Positions 44,431 through 53,927 are shown, counted from the first letter of the stretch. The stretch is DNA of 64,000 bases from Agarivorans gilvus (GCF_001420915.1 NZ_CP013021.1:3444501-3508500); one strand, 5' to 3'. Numbers and translations: made by a program. The notes: generated from the letters alone by a model not told the origin.

Positions 44431-47400
44431 TGCACGCCTTTATTGAAGCTATTTTATCGCGCACCCGTACCGTACTATCGTTACTGGTATTCCTGTTTAT
44501 TGCCGGCATCATTACCTATATCAATATTCCTAAAGAGTCTGATCCCGACGTTGATATTCCCGTGATTTATGTCTCGATCCCCCATGATGGTATTTCTCCC
44601 CAAGATGCTGAACGCCTGCTACTGCGGCCGATGGAGCAAGAGTTACAGGGCATTGAAGGCATTAAAGAAATGACCGCGGTGGCCAGTGAAGGGCACGCTT
44701 CGGTGGTATTAGAGTTTATTGTGGGGGTGGATATTGACCAGGCTTTAGCCGATGTAAGGGCTAAGGTAGACCAAGCTAAACCTAAGTTACCGGCAGGCGG
44801 TGAAGAGCCGGAGGTGCATCAAGTCACCTTAGCCACCGAACAGCCTGCGATTACGGTGTTGTTATCGGGGGATGTACCGCTACGCGCCTTACTCAGTATT
44901 GCTCGAGATCTACAAGATCAGCTAGAAGCAATGAAACAGATCTTGGAAGTGAGCATTGGCGGCGACCGAGAAGACTATTTAGAGATAGTGGTAGACCCGT
45001 TATTGATGGAGTCTTATGGCCTAGACCAGGCTGATATTTATAGTTTGGTTAGCCGCAATAATCGCCTAGTGACAGCGGGAACCTTGGATACCGGCAGCGG
45101 CCGTTTTGCGGTAAAAGTGCCGGCGGTATTTGAGAATGTTAAAGATGTGATTGAGTTGCCCATTAAGGTGGATGGTGACCGCATCGTTACCTTTGGCGAT
45201 GTGGCCACGGCACGGCGAACCTTTAAAGACGCCAGCACTTATGCGAGGGTGAATGGTAAGCCAACTATTTCCTTGGAAGTGAGTAAGCGTCCCGGAGAAA
45301 ACCTGATCGAAACCATTGAACAGGTTAAAGCGGTGATTGCCGAAGAAAGTAAATTTTGGCCAGACAGCGTGCAAATTGATTACGCTGGTGACCAGTCTAA
45401 AGACATTCAAACCATGCTGTCGGAGCTGCAAAACAATATTCTATCGGCGGTGTTGTTAGTGGTGGTGGTGATTATTGCGGTGATGGGCTTACGCTCCTCG
45501 CTGTTGGTCGGCATCGCTATTCCCGGTTCGTTTTTGGCTGGGATCTTGCTGCTTTCGCTGGGCGGCTTAACCATAAATATGGTGGTGCTATTTTCCTTGA
45601 TTATGGCGGTGGGGATGTTGGTGGACGGGGCCATTGTGGTGACCGAATTTGCCGACCGACAAATGAGTGAGGGCGTATGCCGTCATCAGGCCTATTCATT
45701 GGCCGCGCAACGGATGTCGTGGCCGATCATTGCTTCTACAGCCACCACCTTAGCGGCCTTTGCTCCCTTGCTAGCTTGGCCGGGGATAGTTGGGCAATTC
45801 ATGGGGTATTTGCCGCTCACCTTAATTGCCACCCTTAGTGCCTCGTTATTTATGGCGCTAATTTTTGTACCAAGCTTGGGTAATTTATTTGGCCGGCCGC
45901 GTTATTTAAGCGCCAAACAGCGTGCTGCTTTAATTCATGCCGATGAAGGCCAGTGGCAGAAATTACACGGTTTTACCGGACTTTATATTAGCCTATTAAA
46001 AAGGGCAATTGCTGCGCCTTTGCGAGTATTGGCCTTGGGCATTGTCATCGCCGTAGCGGTGGTTTTCGCTTATGTTCATGCAGGTAAAGGGGTGGTGTTT
46101 TTCCCTGAAGTGGAGCCGGTGGGGTACAACATTATCGTTCGCTCGCATGGTGATTATGCCACCGATGAGAAGTTACAAATCATGCAAGAGGTAGAGGCAA
46201 GGATCCTCGATATAGAGGACTACACCACCTTATATACCAAGGTTGGTGGGGACGACTTAGGTAATATTCGGGTTAATTTGAAAGACTGGAATCAACGTCG
46301 CCCGGCCAACCAAATCATAGCTGAGATGCGCCAACGTTTAGCCCCGTTAGCCGGCCTTGAAATAGAGTTTCGCAAAGATAAAGCCGGCCCCCCTGGAGGC
46401 AAAGATTTACAACTAGAGCTTAGTTCTCGCTTTCCTGAGCGCTTAGAACCGGTGGCTAAACAGCTACGCCAAATGGTAGACGATAATCCTCATCTGATTA
46501 ACGCTGAAGATAGCACCACCAAGCCGGGCATAGAGTGGCAGCTTAAAGTGGATCGGGCCAAGGCGGCCCGTTTTGGAGCCGATGTGAGCCTATTAGGTAA
46601 TACCGTGCAGTTTGTAACGAACGGCTTGAATGTAGGTGAGTACCGTCCCGATGATGTGGATGACGAGCTAGACATTCGGGTGCGTTTCCCGGCGGAAAAT
46701 CGCAGTATTAGTCGGCTGAGCGAGCTGCGGGTGAAAACCCAATATGGCTTGGTGCCTATCACTAACTTTGTCAGTTTGCAGGCGCAAACCAAGCAGGACG
46801 TGATCAACAAGGTGGATGGACGTCAAGTACTCACGGTGAGCGCCGATATTGCGCCGGGGCAAAACTTGAGTTTGGAACTGCCTAAGTTGCAGGCGCAGAT
46901 GCAGCAGTTAGCGTTGGATCCCTTGGTGGATATTCGCCTACGCGGCCAAAACGAAGATGAAGAAGAAAGTACCCAGTTCTTGGAAAAGGCCTTTTTGGTT
47001 GCGCTGTTTGTGATGGGACTGATATTAATCACCCAATTTAATAGCTTCTATCAGGCCTTATTAATTCTTTCGGCGGTGTTATTTTCCACCGTAGGCGTAT
47101 TGCTAGGTTTGCTGATTGCTGGTCAACCCTTTGGCATTATCATGAGTGGCTTAGGGGTGATTACTCTGGCAGGGATTGTGGTGAATAACAACATCGTCTT
47201 AATCGATACCTACAACTTGCTGCGTAAACAGGGTCTAAACGCCCAAGAGGCGATTATGCGCACCGGTGCTCAGCGTTTGCGCCCGGTAATGTTAACCACT
47301 ATTACGACCATTTTGGGTTTGATGCCGATGGTGCTGCAACTCAACATCGATTTGTTTGAGCGGCGCATAGAGTTTGGCGCGCCGTCTTCGCAGTGGTGGT

Positions 47401-47555
47401 CGCAGTTGGCTACGGCGGTGGCGGGCGGCTTGAGTTTTGCCACCCTGTTAACCCTTATTCTGACGCCTTCATTGTTGATGTTGGGCAGTAAGTTGGGCCG
47501 CGATAAGCAGCCTGTAGCTGAGGCTGCAACAGCGCCAGCGGCTTTAGAGAATTAG
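44430..47555 (+). CDS. RND efflux pump, inner-membrane permease
   Basis: A 1041-residue resistance-nodulation-division transporter. Twelve membrane helices in two halves with two large periplasmic loops; the start HAFIEAILSRTRTVLSLLV and SDPDVDIPVIYVSI fit the HAE1/AcrB-like group with divergent members. The proton relay region includes VGMLVDGAIVVTEF in helix 4 and VVNNNIVLIDTYN in the second half, where the first Asp of the usual D-D pair is replaced by GMLVDGA-type single Asp. Works with the adaptor upstream; no TolC-type channel is encoded nearby, so it probably borrows one. Substrate cannot be predicted. Confidence 0.92.
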   Translation: MHAFIEAILSRTRTVLSLLVFLFIAGIITYINIPKESDPDVDIPVIYVSIPHDGISPQDAERLLLRPMEQELQGIEGIKEMTAVASEGHASVVLEFIVGVDIDQALADVRAKVDQAKPKLPAGGEEPEVHQVTLATEQPAITVLLSGDVPLRALLSIARDLQDQLEAMKQILEVSIGGDREDYLEIVVDPLLMESYGLDQADIYSLVSRNNRLVTAGTLDTGSGRFAVKVPAVFENVKDVIELPIKVDGDRIVTFGDVATARRTFKDASTYARVNGKPTISLEVSKRPGENLIETIEQVKAVIAEESKFWPDSVQIDYAGDQSKDIQTMLSELQNNILSAVLLVVVVIIAVMGLRSSLLVGIAIPGSFLAGILLLSLGGLTINMVVLFSLIMAVGMLVDGAIVVTEFADRQMSEGVCRHQAYSLAAQRMSWPIIASTATTLAAFAPLLAWPGIVGQFMGYLPLTLIATLSASLFMALIFVPSLGNLFGRPRYLSAKQRAALIHADEGQWQKLHGFTGLYISLLKRAIAAPLRVLALGIVIAVAVVFAYVHAGKGVVFFPEVEPVGYNIIVRSHGDYATDEKLQIMQEVEARILDIEDYTTLYTKVGGDDLGNIRVNLKDWNQRRPANQIIAEMRQRLAPLAGLEIEFRKDKAGPPGGKDLQLELSSRFPERLEPVAKQLRQMVDDNPHLINAEDSTTKPGIEWQLKVDRAKAARFGADVSLLGNTVQFVTNGLNVGEYRPDDVDDELDIRVRFPAENRSISRLSELRVKTQYGLVPITNFVSLQAQTKQDVINKVDGRQVLTVSADIAPGQNLSLELPKLQAQMQQLALDPLVDIRLRGQNEDEEESTQFLEKAFLVALFVMGLILITQFNSFYQALLILSAVLFSTVGVLLGLLIAGQPFGIIMSGLGVITLAGIVVNNNIVLIDTYNLLRKQGLNAQEAIMRTGAQRLRPVMLTTITTILGLMPMVLQLNIDLFERRIEFGAPSSQWWSQLATAVAGGLSFATLLTLILTPSLLMLGSKLGRDKQPVAEAATAPAALEN

Positions 47556-47594
47556 TGCTAAGGTTCAGCCTGATAGCTGGCTACAATCAATAGT

Positions 47595-47616
47595 AATAGC
47601 GATGGGAATCGCTATT
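47595..47616. terminator. Hairpin downstream of the RND operon
   Basis: Perfect nine-bp stem AATAGCGAT / ATCGCTATT with GGGA loop, 40 bases past the pump stop and before the converging anmK. Weak T-tail, so a tentative call. Confidence 0.5.
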
Positions 47617-47675
47617 TGTGCGAGCCGGTGGGGATTATCACTATCAAGGACACTGCTGACTCAGTTAAGCTTAGG

Positions 47676-48782
47676 CTAGTTAGCGGGGTAGCAGCCGCCC
47701 AAAATGGCTGGCCGCGTCGCACCAGTCACCGAGGGGGCATTACCCGGCTGTTGCTCTATAAAGCAACGTGCCAGCCAAGCAAAGGCCAGTGCCTCTAAGG
47801 CTTGTTCAGCAATACCTAACTCCGAACTACGGCTCAGCCTTAATTGCGGCAGAGCCTCGGTAAGTAACTCCAGCAAAAACTCATTATTATCTCCGCCGCC
47901 ACACAGATAAAGCGTGCCACTGCGCTGTTGTTGCAGTTGCTGAGCAATGCTTTGCGCGGTGAGGTGGTGCAGGGTGCACTGAATATCCGCCGCTTGGGCC
48001 AGGCTAAACCGGGGCTGTTGTAAGTATTGGTCTAGCCATGACAAATTAAAATACTCACGGCCAGTACTTTTGGGAGGTTCAAGCTTGAAGTAGTCATCAT
48101 TCAGTAACTGTGTTAATAGCTCAGGCAAACATTGGCCACTGCGGCCCCAGCTTCCCTTGTCATCATAGCTTAAGCCTTCGGGGTGATGACGTTGATAGAA
48201 TTGGTCGAGCAGAGTATTACCCGGTCCGGTATCGTAGCCTAGTAAAGCTTGCTGCGGTATTAAGCGGGTAATATTGGCGATGCCACCAATATTAAGAATG
48301 AAGCGTGCTTCGCTAGCATGGCTAAACATGGCCTGATGAAAGGCTGGTACCAAGGGCGCTCCCTGACCGCCTAAGGCCATGTCTTTATTGCGAAAGTCGG
48401 CAATAACATCAATTTGGGTAGCCACTGCAATATGGCTAGGGCTGCCAATTTGCAAGCTAAAACCCAGTTCGGGAAAGTGTCTAATGGTCTGGCCGTGGCT
48501 ACCAATTGCCCGTACTTGTGAAGGGCTTAGTTGAGCTAGCTTAAGCGCGGCATTGGCGGCTTGAGCGAACAGCTCGGCTACCTCCACGCTGGCTTCTGCC
48601 ATGTTGACCAGTTCATTAGCTGCGGGGCTACACAAGCCATGCAGTTGCTTAAGTAGCTTAGCGGGAATGGCCTGCTGGTGGTGGGCCAGAATACTAGGCG
48701 GGCTTTGACTAAAATCGGCCACTACCGCGTCAACCCCATCCATACTGGTGCCCGACATCAGGCCTAAGTAGATATCTTTCAT
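47676..48782 (-). CDS. anmK: Anhydro-N-acetylmuramic acid kinase
   Basis: Peptidoglycan recycling enzyme converting anhydroMurNAc to MurNAc-6-phosphate. 368 residues (369 in E. coli); starts YLGLMSGTSMDGVDAVV, with DTGPGNTLLD and YLCGGGDNNEF as further family motifs. Seven bases after the peptidase gene, so the two are one operon; both handle peptidoglycan. Confidence 0.95.
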   Translation of the reverse strand: MKDIYLGLMSGTSMDGVDAVVADFSQSPPSILAHHQQAIPAKLLKQLHGLCSPAANELVNMAEASVEVAELFAQAANAALKLAQLSPSQVRAIGSHGQTIRHFPELGFSLQIGSPSHIAVATQIDVIADFRNKDMALGGQGAPLVPAFHQAMFSHASEARFILNIGGIANITRLIPQQALLGYDTGPGNTLLDQFYQRHHPEGLSYDDKGSWGRSGQCLPELLTQLLNDDYFKLEPPKSTGREYFNLSWLDQYLQQPRFSLAQAADIQCTLHHLTAQSIAQQLQQQRSGTLYLCGGGDNNEFLLELLTEALPQLRLSRSSELGIAEQALEALAFAWLARCFIEQQPGNAPSVTGATRPAILGGCYPAN

Positions 48783-48789
48783 TAGCGGC

Positions 48790-50379
48790 CTAGTTCATGG
48801 CTAGCAATACCCGTTTGGTATTGTCTAGCTGGGCTATACGGGCTTTTGCCAGCGGCAAAAAGCGTTGCTTTTGTTCGCCCTGTAGCGGCTTAGGACTCGG
48901 TAACTTAACGGTACGCGGATTTTTGTGTACCCCATGTACTAAAAACTCGTAGTGTAGATGCGGGCCGGTGACTCGTCCGGTGGCTCCCAGCGTGCCAATC
49001 ACTTTACCCTGTTTCACGCGTTCGCCAGTTTTTACGTAACGTTTTTGCAAGTGTAGGTATTTGGTGACATAGGCGCTGCTGTGCTGAATAAACACGTAGT
49101 TGCCGTTGTATTTGTTATAGCCTGATTTAGTGACTCGCCCGTCGCCGGCTGCCATTATCGGGGTGCCGGGTCGAGCTGCGTAATCAATGCCGTTATGTGC
49201 TCTGACTTTACCGGTCACTGGATGCAGGCGACGAGGATTGAAATTAGAGCTGATGTATTTGAAGTTAACTGGTGCGCGCAGGAAGGCCTTTCTCATCGGC
49301 CGACCTTCGGGAGTATAGTAGTTGCCATCTTCATTACGTACGGCGCGAAATACTTCGCCTTGGTTAGTAAATTCGGCGGCAATAATGTCACCGTGTCCGG
49401 CAAATTCCCCGTCTACATAGAGTTCTTCAAATAACACCGTGAAGCTGTCATTTTTTCTAATATCTAAGGCAAAGTCGATATCCCAACCAAAGATGGCGGC
49501 CAGCGCCATAATTTGCCCCTGAGTTAAGTTGGCGCTGATCCCGGCATTCCAGAAGCTAGAACTAATGGTGCCTTGGGCAAAGTTGGTTCTGACTTCTAAG
49601 TCTTGGGTATCGATACGGGCTTGAAATTGCTCTTGCTCATCACGGTTGATAACTAGGCTCTGATATTTCGACTGGGGATAGCGCAGTTCAACCAACTGGT
49701 CGTTACCATCAAGATAGAAATCCAGCACGTCGCCGGGATGCACGGTGCGTAATTTTTTGGCTTCGCCACCTAGCTGGTCAATAGCCAGCAATGTGCGTTG
49801 ACTTAAACCCACCCGGGAAAAGATCAGCGCTAGGCTGTCACCCGATTTCACGGTTTGCCTTTTTAAGGTATAAAACTGCTCGTTGGGTTTGGCTTGTTGG
49901 CTGGGCGGAAGTTGCAGTTGCAGCGGGTAGCGCATGCCTAATTGTAGCTCTGCACCTTGTTCGATTTGGCTGAGCCAGTTTTCATCACCAAGTTTGTTTG
50001 TTATAGCTGTCGCTTGAATCGGCTCTGCTAGGGGCTGCGCTGCTGGGTTTTCTTGAGCCGTGGCGCTGGGAGCTTCGGCCTTGCTTAGGCTTGGCTGGTT
50101 GCTCGCTGTAGTCGCCACAGGAGTGACTTCCTCTTGGGGCTCTTTTGGTCTTTGTTGGATGTCTGCCAAAGAGGGCTCAGCTTGGGTTTGCTTGGTTTGG
50201 TTTAACTCGATAGAGCTTTGTGGTTTAAGGCTTAAGTCTAAGCTTTGGCGCTGACTGGCGCTGGGAGAATTTTTTTCACTAGGAATGAGCAAAGCGGCCA
50301 ACACCACAAGGCAGAGAATAACAAGAATACGACGATGGCGTTTAGGTAATAAGCTTTGCAATCTACTTCCAACATACAA
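48790..50379 (-). CDS. M23 family peptidoglycan endopeptidase (MepM-like)
   Basis: A 529-residue membrane-anchored hydrolase. Membrane helix at about 19-36, then a long Ser/Gln/Pro-rich linker, an OapA/LysM-like region (about 170-215, KSGDSLALIFSRVGLSQ) and a C-terminal M23 zinc peptidase with HNGIDYAARPGTPI and GPHLHYEF zinc ligands. It cuts crosslinks in the wall to allow growth, as MepM does. In vibrios it commonly lies between tyrS and anmK; here btuF-cbiB-mtnN and a GNAT gene separate it from tyrS. Confidence 0.92.
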   Translation of the reverse strand: MYVGSRLQSLLPKRHRRILVILCLVVLAALLIPSEKNSPSASQRQSLDLSLKPQSSIELNQTKQTQAEPSLADIQQRPKEPQEEVTPVATTASNQPSLSKAEAPSATAQENPAAQPLAEPIQATAITNKLGDENWLSQIEQGAELQLGMRYPLQLQLPPSQQAKPNEQFYTLKRQTVKSGDSLALIFSRVGLSQRTLLAIDQLGGEAKKLRTVHPGDVLDFYLDGNDQLVELRYPQSKYQSLVINRDEQEQFQARIDTQDLEVRTNFAQGTISSSFWNAGISANLTQGQIMALAAIFGWDIDFALDIRKNDSFTVLFEELYVDGEFAGHGDIIAAEFTNQGEVFRAVRNEDGNYYTPEGRPMRKAFLRAPVNFKYISSNFNPRRLHPVTGKVRAHNGIDYAARPGTPIMAAGDGRVTKSGYNKYNGNYVFIQHSSAYVTKYLHLQKRYVKTGERVKQGKVIGTLGATGRVTGPHLHYEFLVHGVHKNPRTVKLPSPKPLQGEQKQRFLPLAKARIAQLDNTKRVLLAMN

Positions 50380-50677
50380 ACAAGTGATTATCGCGATTGT
50401 AGCCAGATGCTCTGCAGAATGCCAGAGCAGGCGTTGTTGAGCCTAGTCTGTGGCGGCTGAAGCGTGATTAAGACCCAATTTAGCGCGCCCTGGCTAAACT
50501 TGGTGCAAGTTAAAAGTAGCCGTTTTAAGCTGGTGCTTACTGGGTTATTACAGATGAAGATGATGACTTGGTTGTTGACTAAAGTTTTGGCTAGTTTTTA
50601 GATTTATTGACTGCTGATTATTGTTAAAGTGGTGGTTAGTTTTAAATGTGTTGGATGTTGTGGGTTTTGCCAAAAAC

Positions 50678-50692
50678 TGGCACAGGATTTCC
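50678..50692 (+). promoter_or_regulatory. Sigma-54-like promoter element
   Basis: TGGCAC (perfect -24 box) followed after five bases by TTCC where TTGC is expected at -12. Spacing is correct. The predicted start is near 50703, the exact 5' edge of the first hairpin of the candidate small RNA. One mismatch in the key -12 GC makes it tentative. Confidence 0.35.
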
Positions 50693-50702
50693 ATTATCTA
50701 TA

Positions 50703-50766
50703 GTGAAGATTTTTCTTCACTCGTATATGCTCTCGTCCCACTCAGTTTTCTGAGTGGTTTTTTTTT
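50703..50766 (+). ncRNA. Candidate small RNA, about 64 bases, two hairpins
   Basis: On the plus strand, hairpin 1 (AGTGAAGA / TCTTCACT, loop TTTT, 50702-50721), a 16-base single-stranded linker, hairpin 2 (CCACTCAG / CTGAGTGG, loop TTTT, 50738-50757) and nine T. Both flanking genes run leftward, so this strong rightward terminator belongs to neither. Its right part is antisense to the last codons of btuF. The layout (short 5' stem, linker, terminator with long U-tail) is that of Hfq-type small RNAs. No known RNA family recognised. The remaining intergenic stretch (50380-50700) holds no convincing gene. Confidence 0.5.
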
Positions 50767-51599
50767 CGCGTATCGTCCAGTGCTTGGCAAAGTGCAGTGA
50801 GGCTTTCCAAGTAGCGCAGGGTAAAACGGTGCGCCTTATCTGGGTCGAGAGAGTAGATCGTGTGGTGTTTCACCGCTTGCAGTTGCGGCCAGTTCTGCCA
50901 AGGGTGAGTAAATTCCCATTGCACGACCACAATGGCTTGTGGATCTGCTGCCAGCACCCATTCCTCGGAGGGTACCGGATAGGGGGCGGGGGCTTCGGCC
51001 ATAATGTTTTCGCCGCCACATAACTCAATACCGTCGTTAAGCCAACTTTTTGCCGAGATGCTGCGCAGTGGTTGGTGCCACATTTGATAAAACACACTGA
51101 CTTTAGCTTGTTGTTGGTAACGTTGGCGCAGTTGATGTAGTTTTTGTTTTACTTTCTGACTGAGAGCTTGACCACGCTCATCCTCGCCCAGGGCTTGCCC
51201 TAGCTTGGCAAATTGCTCGGCCAGTTCGTCGAGTCGCTGCCCTTTGGAAACATACACTTTTATCCCCAGCGCACGCAGCTGTTCAGCCAAATGGCGCTGG
51301 TTACCTTGTTGCCATACCAGCACTAAGTCGGGTTTAAGGGTAATGATGCTTTCTATGCTGATGTATCGATAGTTACCAATGCGCGGTAATTGTTTAGCCG
51401 CTTCCGGATAGTCGGCATAGTCAACGGTGGCGACCAGCCTCTCTCCGGCACCCAGCGAATATACTTGTTCAGTCAGGTGAGGTGCTAGCGCAATGATACG
51501 CTGCGGCTTGGCATGGCCGATAGTGGCCACTAGCAGCAATAATCCAGTGCATAGCCGGATTAAGTGCTGCGGCTTATAAATAAACAATACGCGCCACAT
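50742..51599 (-). CDS. btuF: Vitamin B12-binding periplasmic protein BtuF
   Basis: Binding protein of the cobalamin ABC importer. Signal peptide ends at about residue 30 (LLLVATIGHA); the body of 285 residues has the two-lobe helical-backbone pattern with RIIALAPHLTEQVYSLGAGE and KPDLVLVWQQGN. Overlaps the end of the CbiB-like gene by 26 bases. BtuC and BtuD are not in the window. No cobalamin riboswitch was recognised upstream. Confidence 0.9.
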   Translation of the reverse strand: MWRVLFIYKPQHLIRLCTGLLLLVATIGHAKPQRIIALAPHLTEQVYSLGAGERLVATVDYADYPEAAKQLPRIGNYRYISIESIITLKPDLVLVWQQGNQRHLAEQLRALGIKVYVSKGQRLDELAEQFAKLGQALGEDERGQALSQKVKQKLHQLRQRYQQQAKVSVFYQMWHQPLRSISAKSWLNDGIELCGGENIMAEAPAPYPVPSEEWVLAADPQAIVVVQWEFTHPWQNWPQLQAVKHHTIYSLDPDKAHRFTLRYLESLTALCQALDDTRKKNHSEN

Positions 51600-52521
51600 A
51601 AATTGGGCTGAGCAGCAGTAAATACAACAAGGCGCTCATGTTCAACTTTAAGGCTAAACGGTCTAGCGCCTTCGCCTCGGGGTATTGCTGCATGGGACCA
51701 AAGCGAGCTTGCTCGACCTTTTGTTGTTGGTAGTGGCGTGGGCCACCTAATTCGCTTTGTAAGCTACTGGCGGTGACGCTAAGTAAGCTGCCGCTTGCAC
51801 TGTAGGGCCAGCGAAATCCTTGACTCAAGGCCTGAGTATTGGTTTTCCAATTTCCGTAAAAGCTGATGATGCGAGCCAGCAGCTGAAAGGGCAACCAACT
51901 GAGTAAGTGATAGAGTCGGCTGGCGCTGTTGCCAAACTGTCGATATTGGCTGAGTTTGGGGTTCCAAGCGTAGTGTAAGTCAACAATGATACGGTAGCAT
52001 AAGGCGGGAATGATACCGCCCAGCATGAACCAAAATACCACTCCAAACCAGTTGGCGGCTAAGCGCAGTATGAGCATTTCAGCGCTGGCCTTGGCTACAC
52101 CGACCGCCGATAAGTGCTCACAGTCGCGTAGTACCCAAGGGCGTAGTTGGCCTCTGGCGTTTTGGTGCTGCTGTTGATTGAGTTGTTGGGTAATTTGTTG
52201 GAAGCGATGCATCGGGGCATGCCATTGCACCAAGCAAAATAAAACTAAGCCATCTAGTAGCACCGTTAGTGGGTTAAGCCGAGCGAACAGCCACAAACCC
52301 AGGGCCATGGGCATTACGATACTCAGCAGCGCAATGCTGCCCGCTAAACGCTGCTGCTGCGGGCCATTGGCACTGCGATTAACCTTAGTGGCGAGGCGCT
52401 CGCCCAGCCAAGCAAAGCCGTTACTGAGCCGGGCCAATGTTTGTCCCGGCAGTAGGCGCTCTAGGGCAATCCCTAGCAGTGGCAGGCTAAGGCTTAACCA
52501 AAGCCAAGAGCTCTCGTCCAT
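51574..52521 (-). CDS. CobD/CbiB family cobalamin biosynthesis-like membrane protein
   Basis: A 315-residue membrane protein with four or more helices. Family marks: LLLGIALERLLPG-like start, RGQLRPWVLRDCEHLS (the conserved RD.. segment) and PALCYRIIVDLHYAW. True CbiB joins aminopropanol to adenosylcobyric acid. The other cobalamin biosynthesis genes are absent here, so it may act in salvage, paired with BtuF uptake. It sits between mtnN (start overlap of one base) and btuF, as related genes do in many gammaproteobacteria. Confidence 0.85.
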   Translation of the reverse strand: MDESSWLWLSLSLPLLGIALERLLPGQTLARLSNGFAWLGERLATKVNRSANGPQQQRLAGSIALLSIVMPMALGLWLFARLNPLTVLLDGLVLFCLVQWHAPMHRFQQITQQLNQQQHQNARGQLRPWVLRDCEHLSAVGVAKASAEMLILRLAANWFGVVFWFMLGGIIPALCYRIIVDLHYAWNPKLSQYRQFGNSASRLYHLLSWLPFQLLARIISFYGNWKTNTQALSQGFRWPYSASGSLLSVTASSLQSELGGPRHYQQQKVEQARFGPMQQYPEAKALDRLALKLNMSALLYLLLLSPIYVARIVYL

Positions 52522-53219
52522 TAGGCTTTGAGTTGCTCCAACATAGCAACCACTAGCGCAGTAGAGTGCTTAGCGGCGGTTTCTAAAAATTCATCAAAGG
52601 AAGCGGGGGATTCTTTACCTGCAATATCAGACAGCGAGCGAATCACCACAAAGGGCACCTCGGCTAAGTGACAAACTTGAGCAATCGCCGCGCCTTCCAT
52701 TTCTACCGCTGCCATTTTGGGGAAATCGGCGCGCGCCTTGGCTACTCTCTCGGGATCGGCCATGAAGATATCGCCGGTACAGATTTGTCCGCGCACGATT
52801 TTATGGCCAGACAGTTGTTTGGCAGCCTGTTCGGCGATTTCAATTAGCTGAGGATCGGCTTTATAAGCCGCAGGGTTAGCTGGTAGCTGGCCCATTTCGT
52901 AGTTGAAGGCGGTGAGGTCTACGTCGTGATAACGCAGTTCATCGGAAATCACCACATCGCCGACTTTTAAGTTGGCGTCGAAACCGCCGGCCGAGCCAGT
53001 ATTAATCACTTGGCTCGGTTGATAACGTTGCAATAATACGGTTGTGGCAATTGCTGCGGCCACTTTGCCAATGCCTGAGCGGGTTACCACTACTGGGTGC
53101 TGGTTAATCTCGCCGCTGTAAAATTCGCAACCAGCGAAGCTATAGGTGTCGCAGTTGTCGATCATTTTGCGAAGTGCTACCACTTCTTGTTCCATTGCAC
53201 CAATAATCGCTGTTGTCAT
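52521..53219 (-). CDS. mtnN: 5'-methylthioadenosine/S-adenosylhomocysteine nucleosidase
   Basis: Hydrolyses MTA, SAH and 5'-deoxyadenosine; SAH cleavage also feeds autoinducer-2 synthesis by LuxS. 232 residues, as in E. coli. MTTAIIGAMEQEV at the start, NTGSAGGFD, VEMEGAAIAQV with the substrate-binding Glu pair, and SLSDIA with catalytic Asp. First gene of mtnN-cbiB-btuF; a link to cobalamin through 5'-deoxyadenosine removal is possible but inferred. Confidence 0.96.
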   Translation of the reverse strand: MTTAIIGAMEQEVVALRKMIDNCDTYSFAGCEFYSGEINQHPVVVTRSGIGKVAAAIATTVLLQRYQPSQVINTGSAGGFDANLKVGDVVISDELRYHDVDLTAFNYEMGQLPANPAAYKADPQLIEIAEQAAKQLSGHKIVRGQICTGDIFMADPERVAKARADFPKMAAVEMEGAAIAQVCHLAEVPFVVIRSLSDIAGKESPASFDEFLETAAKHSTALVVAMLEQLKA

Positions 53220-53282
53220 AACCGTCTCTTTATCATAGGGAAAACTAGGCGAAATATTACCACAAGCAGGGCGTAGGAACAG

Positions 53283-53711
53283 CTACAGTTCGCGGACAAA
53301 TACCCGTTGGGTTTTACGTTGTTTGAAGCCGATGTGTTGATAAAATTGATTGGCTTGTTCTCGAGTACTGTCACAGCGAACGCGAATTTCCCCCACTCCG
53401 CGGCTATTCGCCCAATGGCGGCATTGTTTCACTAAGGCGCGACCGATGCCCTGTTGTTGTGAGGCTTGGTCAACCACCATACCGCTAATTTCGGCAAACG
53501 GAAGTGAGCCCAAGCGTAAGGCTATAAACACATGCACCCAGCCAATAATCTGGTCTTCTTGGTCTACATAAACAAAGGCTTGATGAGCCGGATTCTCTAA
53601 GATGGCATGAATATTCGGTAGCACAGCTTGGGCACTCGGATTATAACCAAGTTGTTTGGCCAGTTGCGCTACTTCACTGGCGTCTTGCTCTTGTATAGGC
53701 CTAATATGCAT
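53283..53711 (-). CDS. GNAT family N-acetyltransferase
   Basis: A 142-residue single-domain acetyltransferase. The acetyl-CoA-binding motif is QQQGIGRALVKQCRHWA, preceded by ISGMVVDQASQ; start MHIRPIQEQDASEVAQL. The acceptor substrate is unknown. Sixty bases upstream of mtnN on the same strand. Confidence 0.88.
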   Translation of the reverse strand: MHIRPIQEQDASEVAQLAKQLGYNPSAQAVLPNIHAILENPAHQAFVYVDQEDQIIGWVHVFIALRLGSLPFAEISGMVVDQASQQQGIGRALVKQCRHWANSRGVGEIRVRCDSTREQANQFYQHIGFKQRKTQRVFVREL

Positions 53712-53927
53712 AGCTTTCCTTAATCAAATGAAAATAGTTTCACCGAACAGCCCATAGTGACTGACTTAACCAGTGAACTGCAAGCAGCTTAGAAGAATTT
53801 TGTTACTTTTTTACTACGCGAGGTTTACAAGCTAGTCATTAGTCAGCGCGGCGCTTAGCGCTTAAGTGAATTAAGTTGAGTAAGAGAAGGCAGGGTAGCG
53901 CTGAGCAAGTAAGGAAAGAGAGAAGGC

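Noticed and set aside
50646..50753. A 35-codon plus-strand frame across the small RNA candidate (starts MCWMLWVLPKTG)
   Set aside because: No ribosome binding site, and it runs through both hairpins; the RNA structure and terminator explain the region better.
52522..53282. Cobalamin riboswitch ahead of btuF-cbiB
   Set aside because: The region upstream is the mtnN coding sequence and a 63-base spacer; no room for the aptamer and no B12-box seen.
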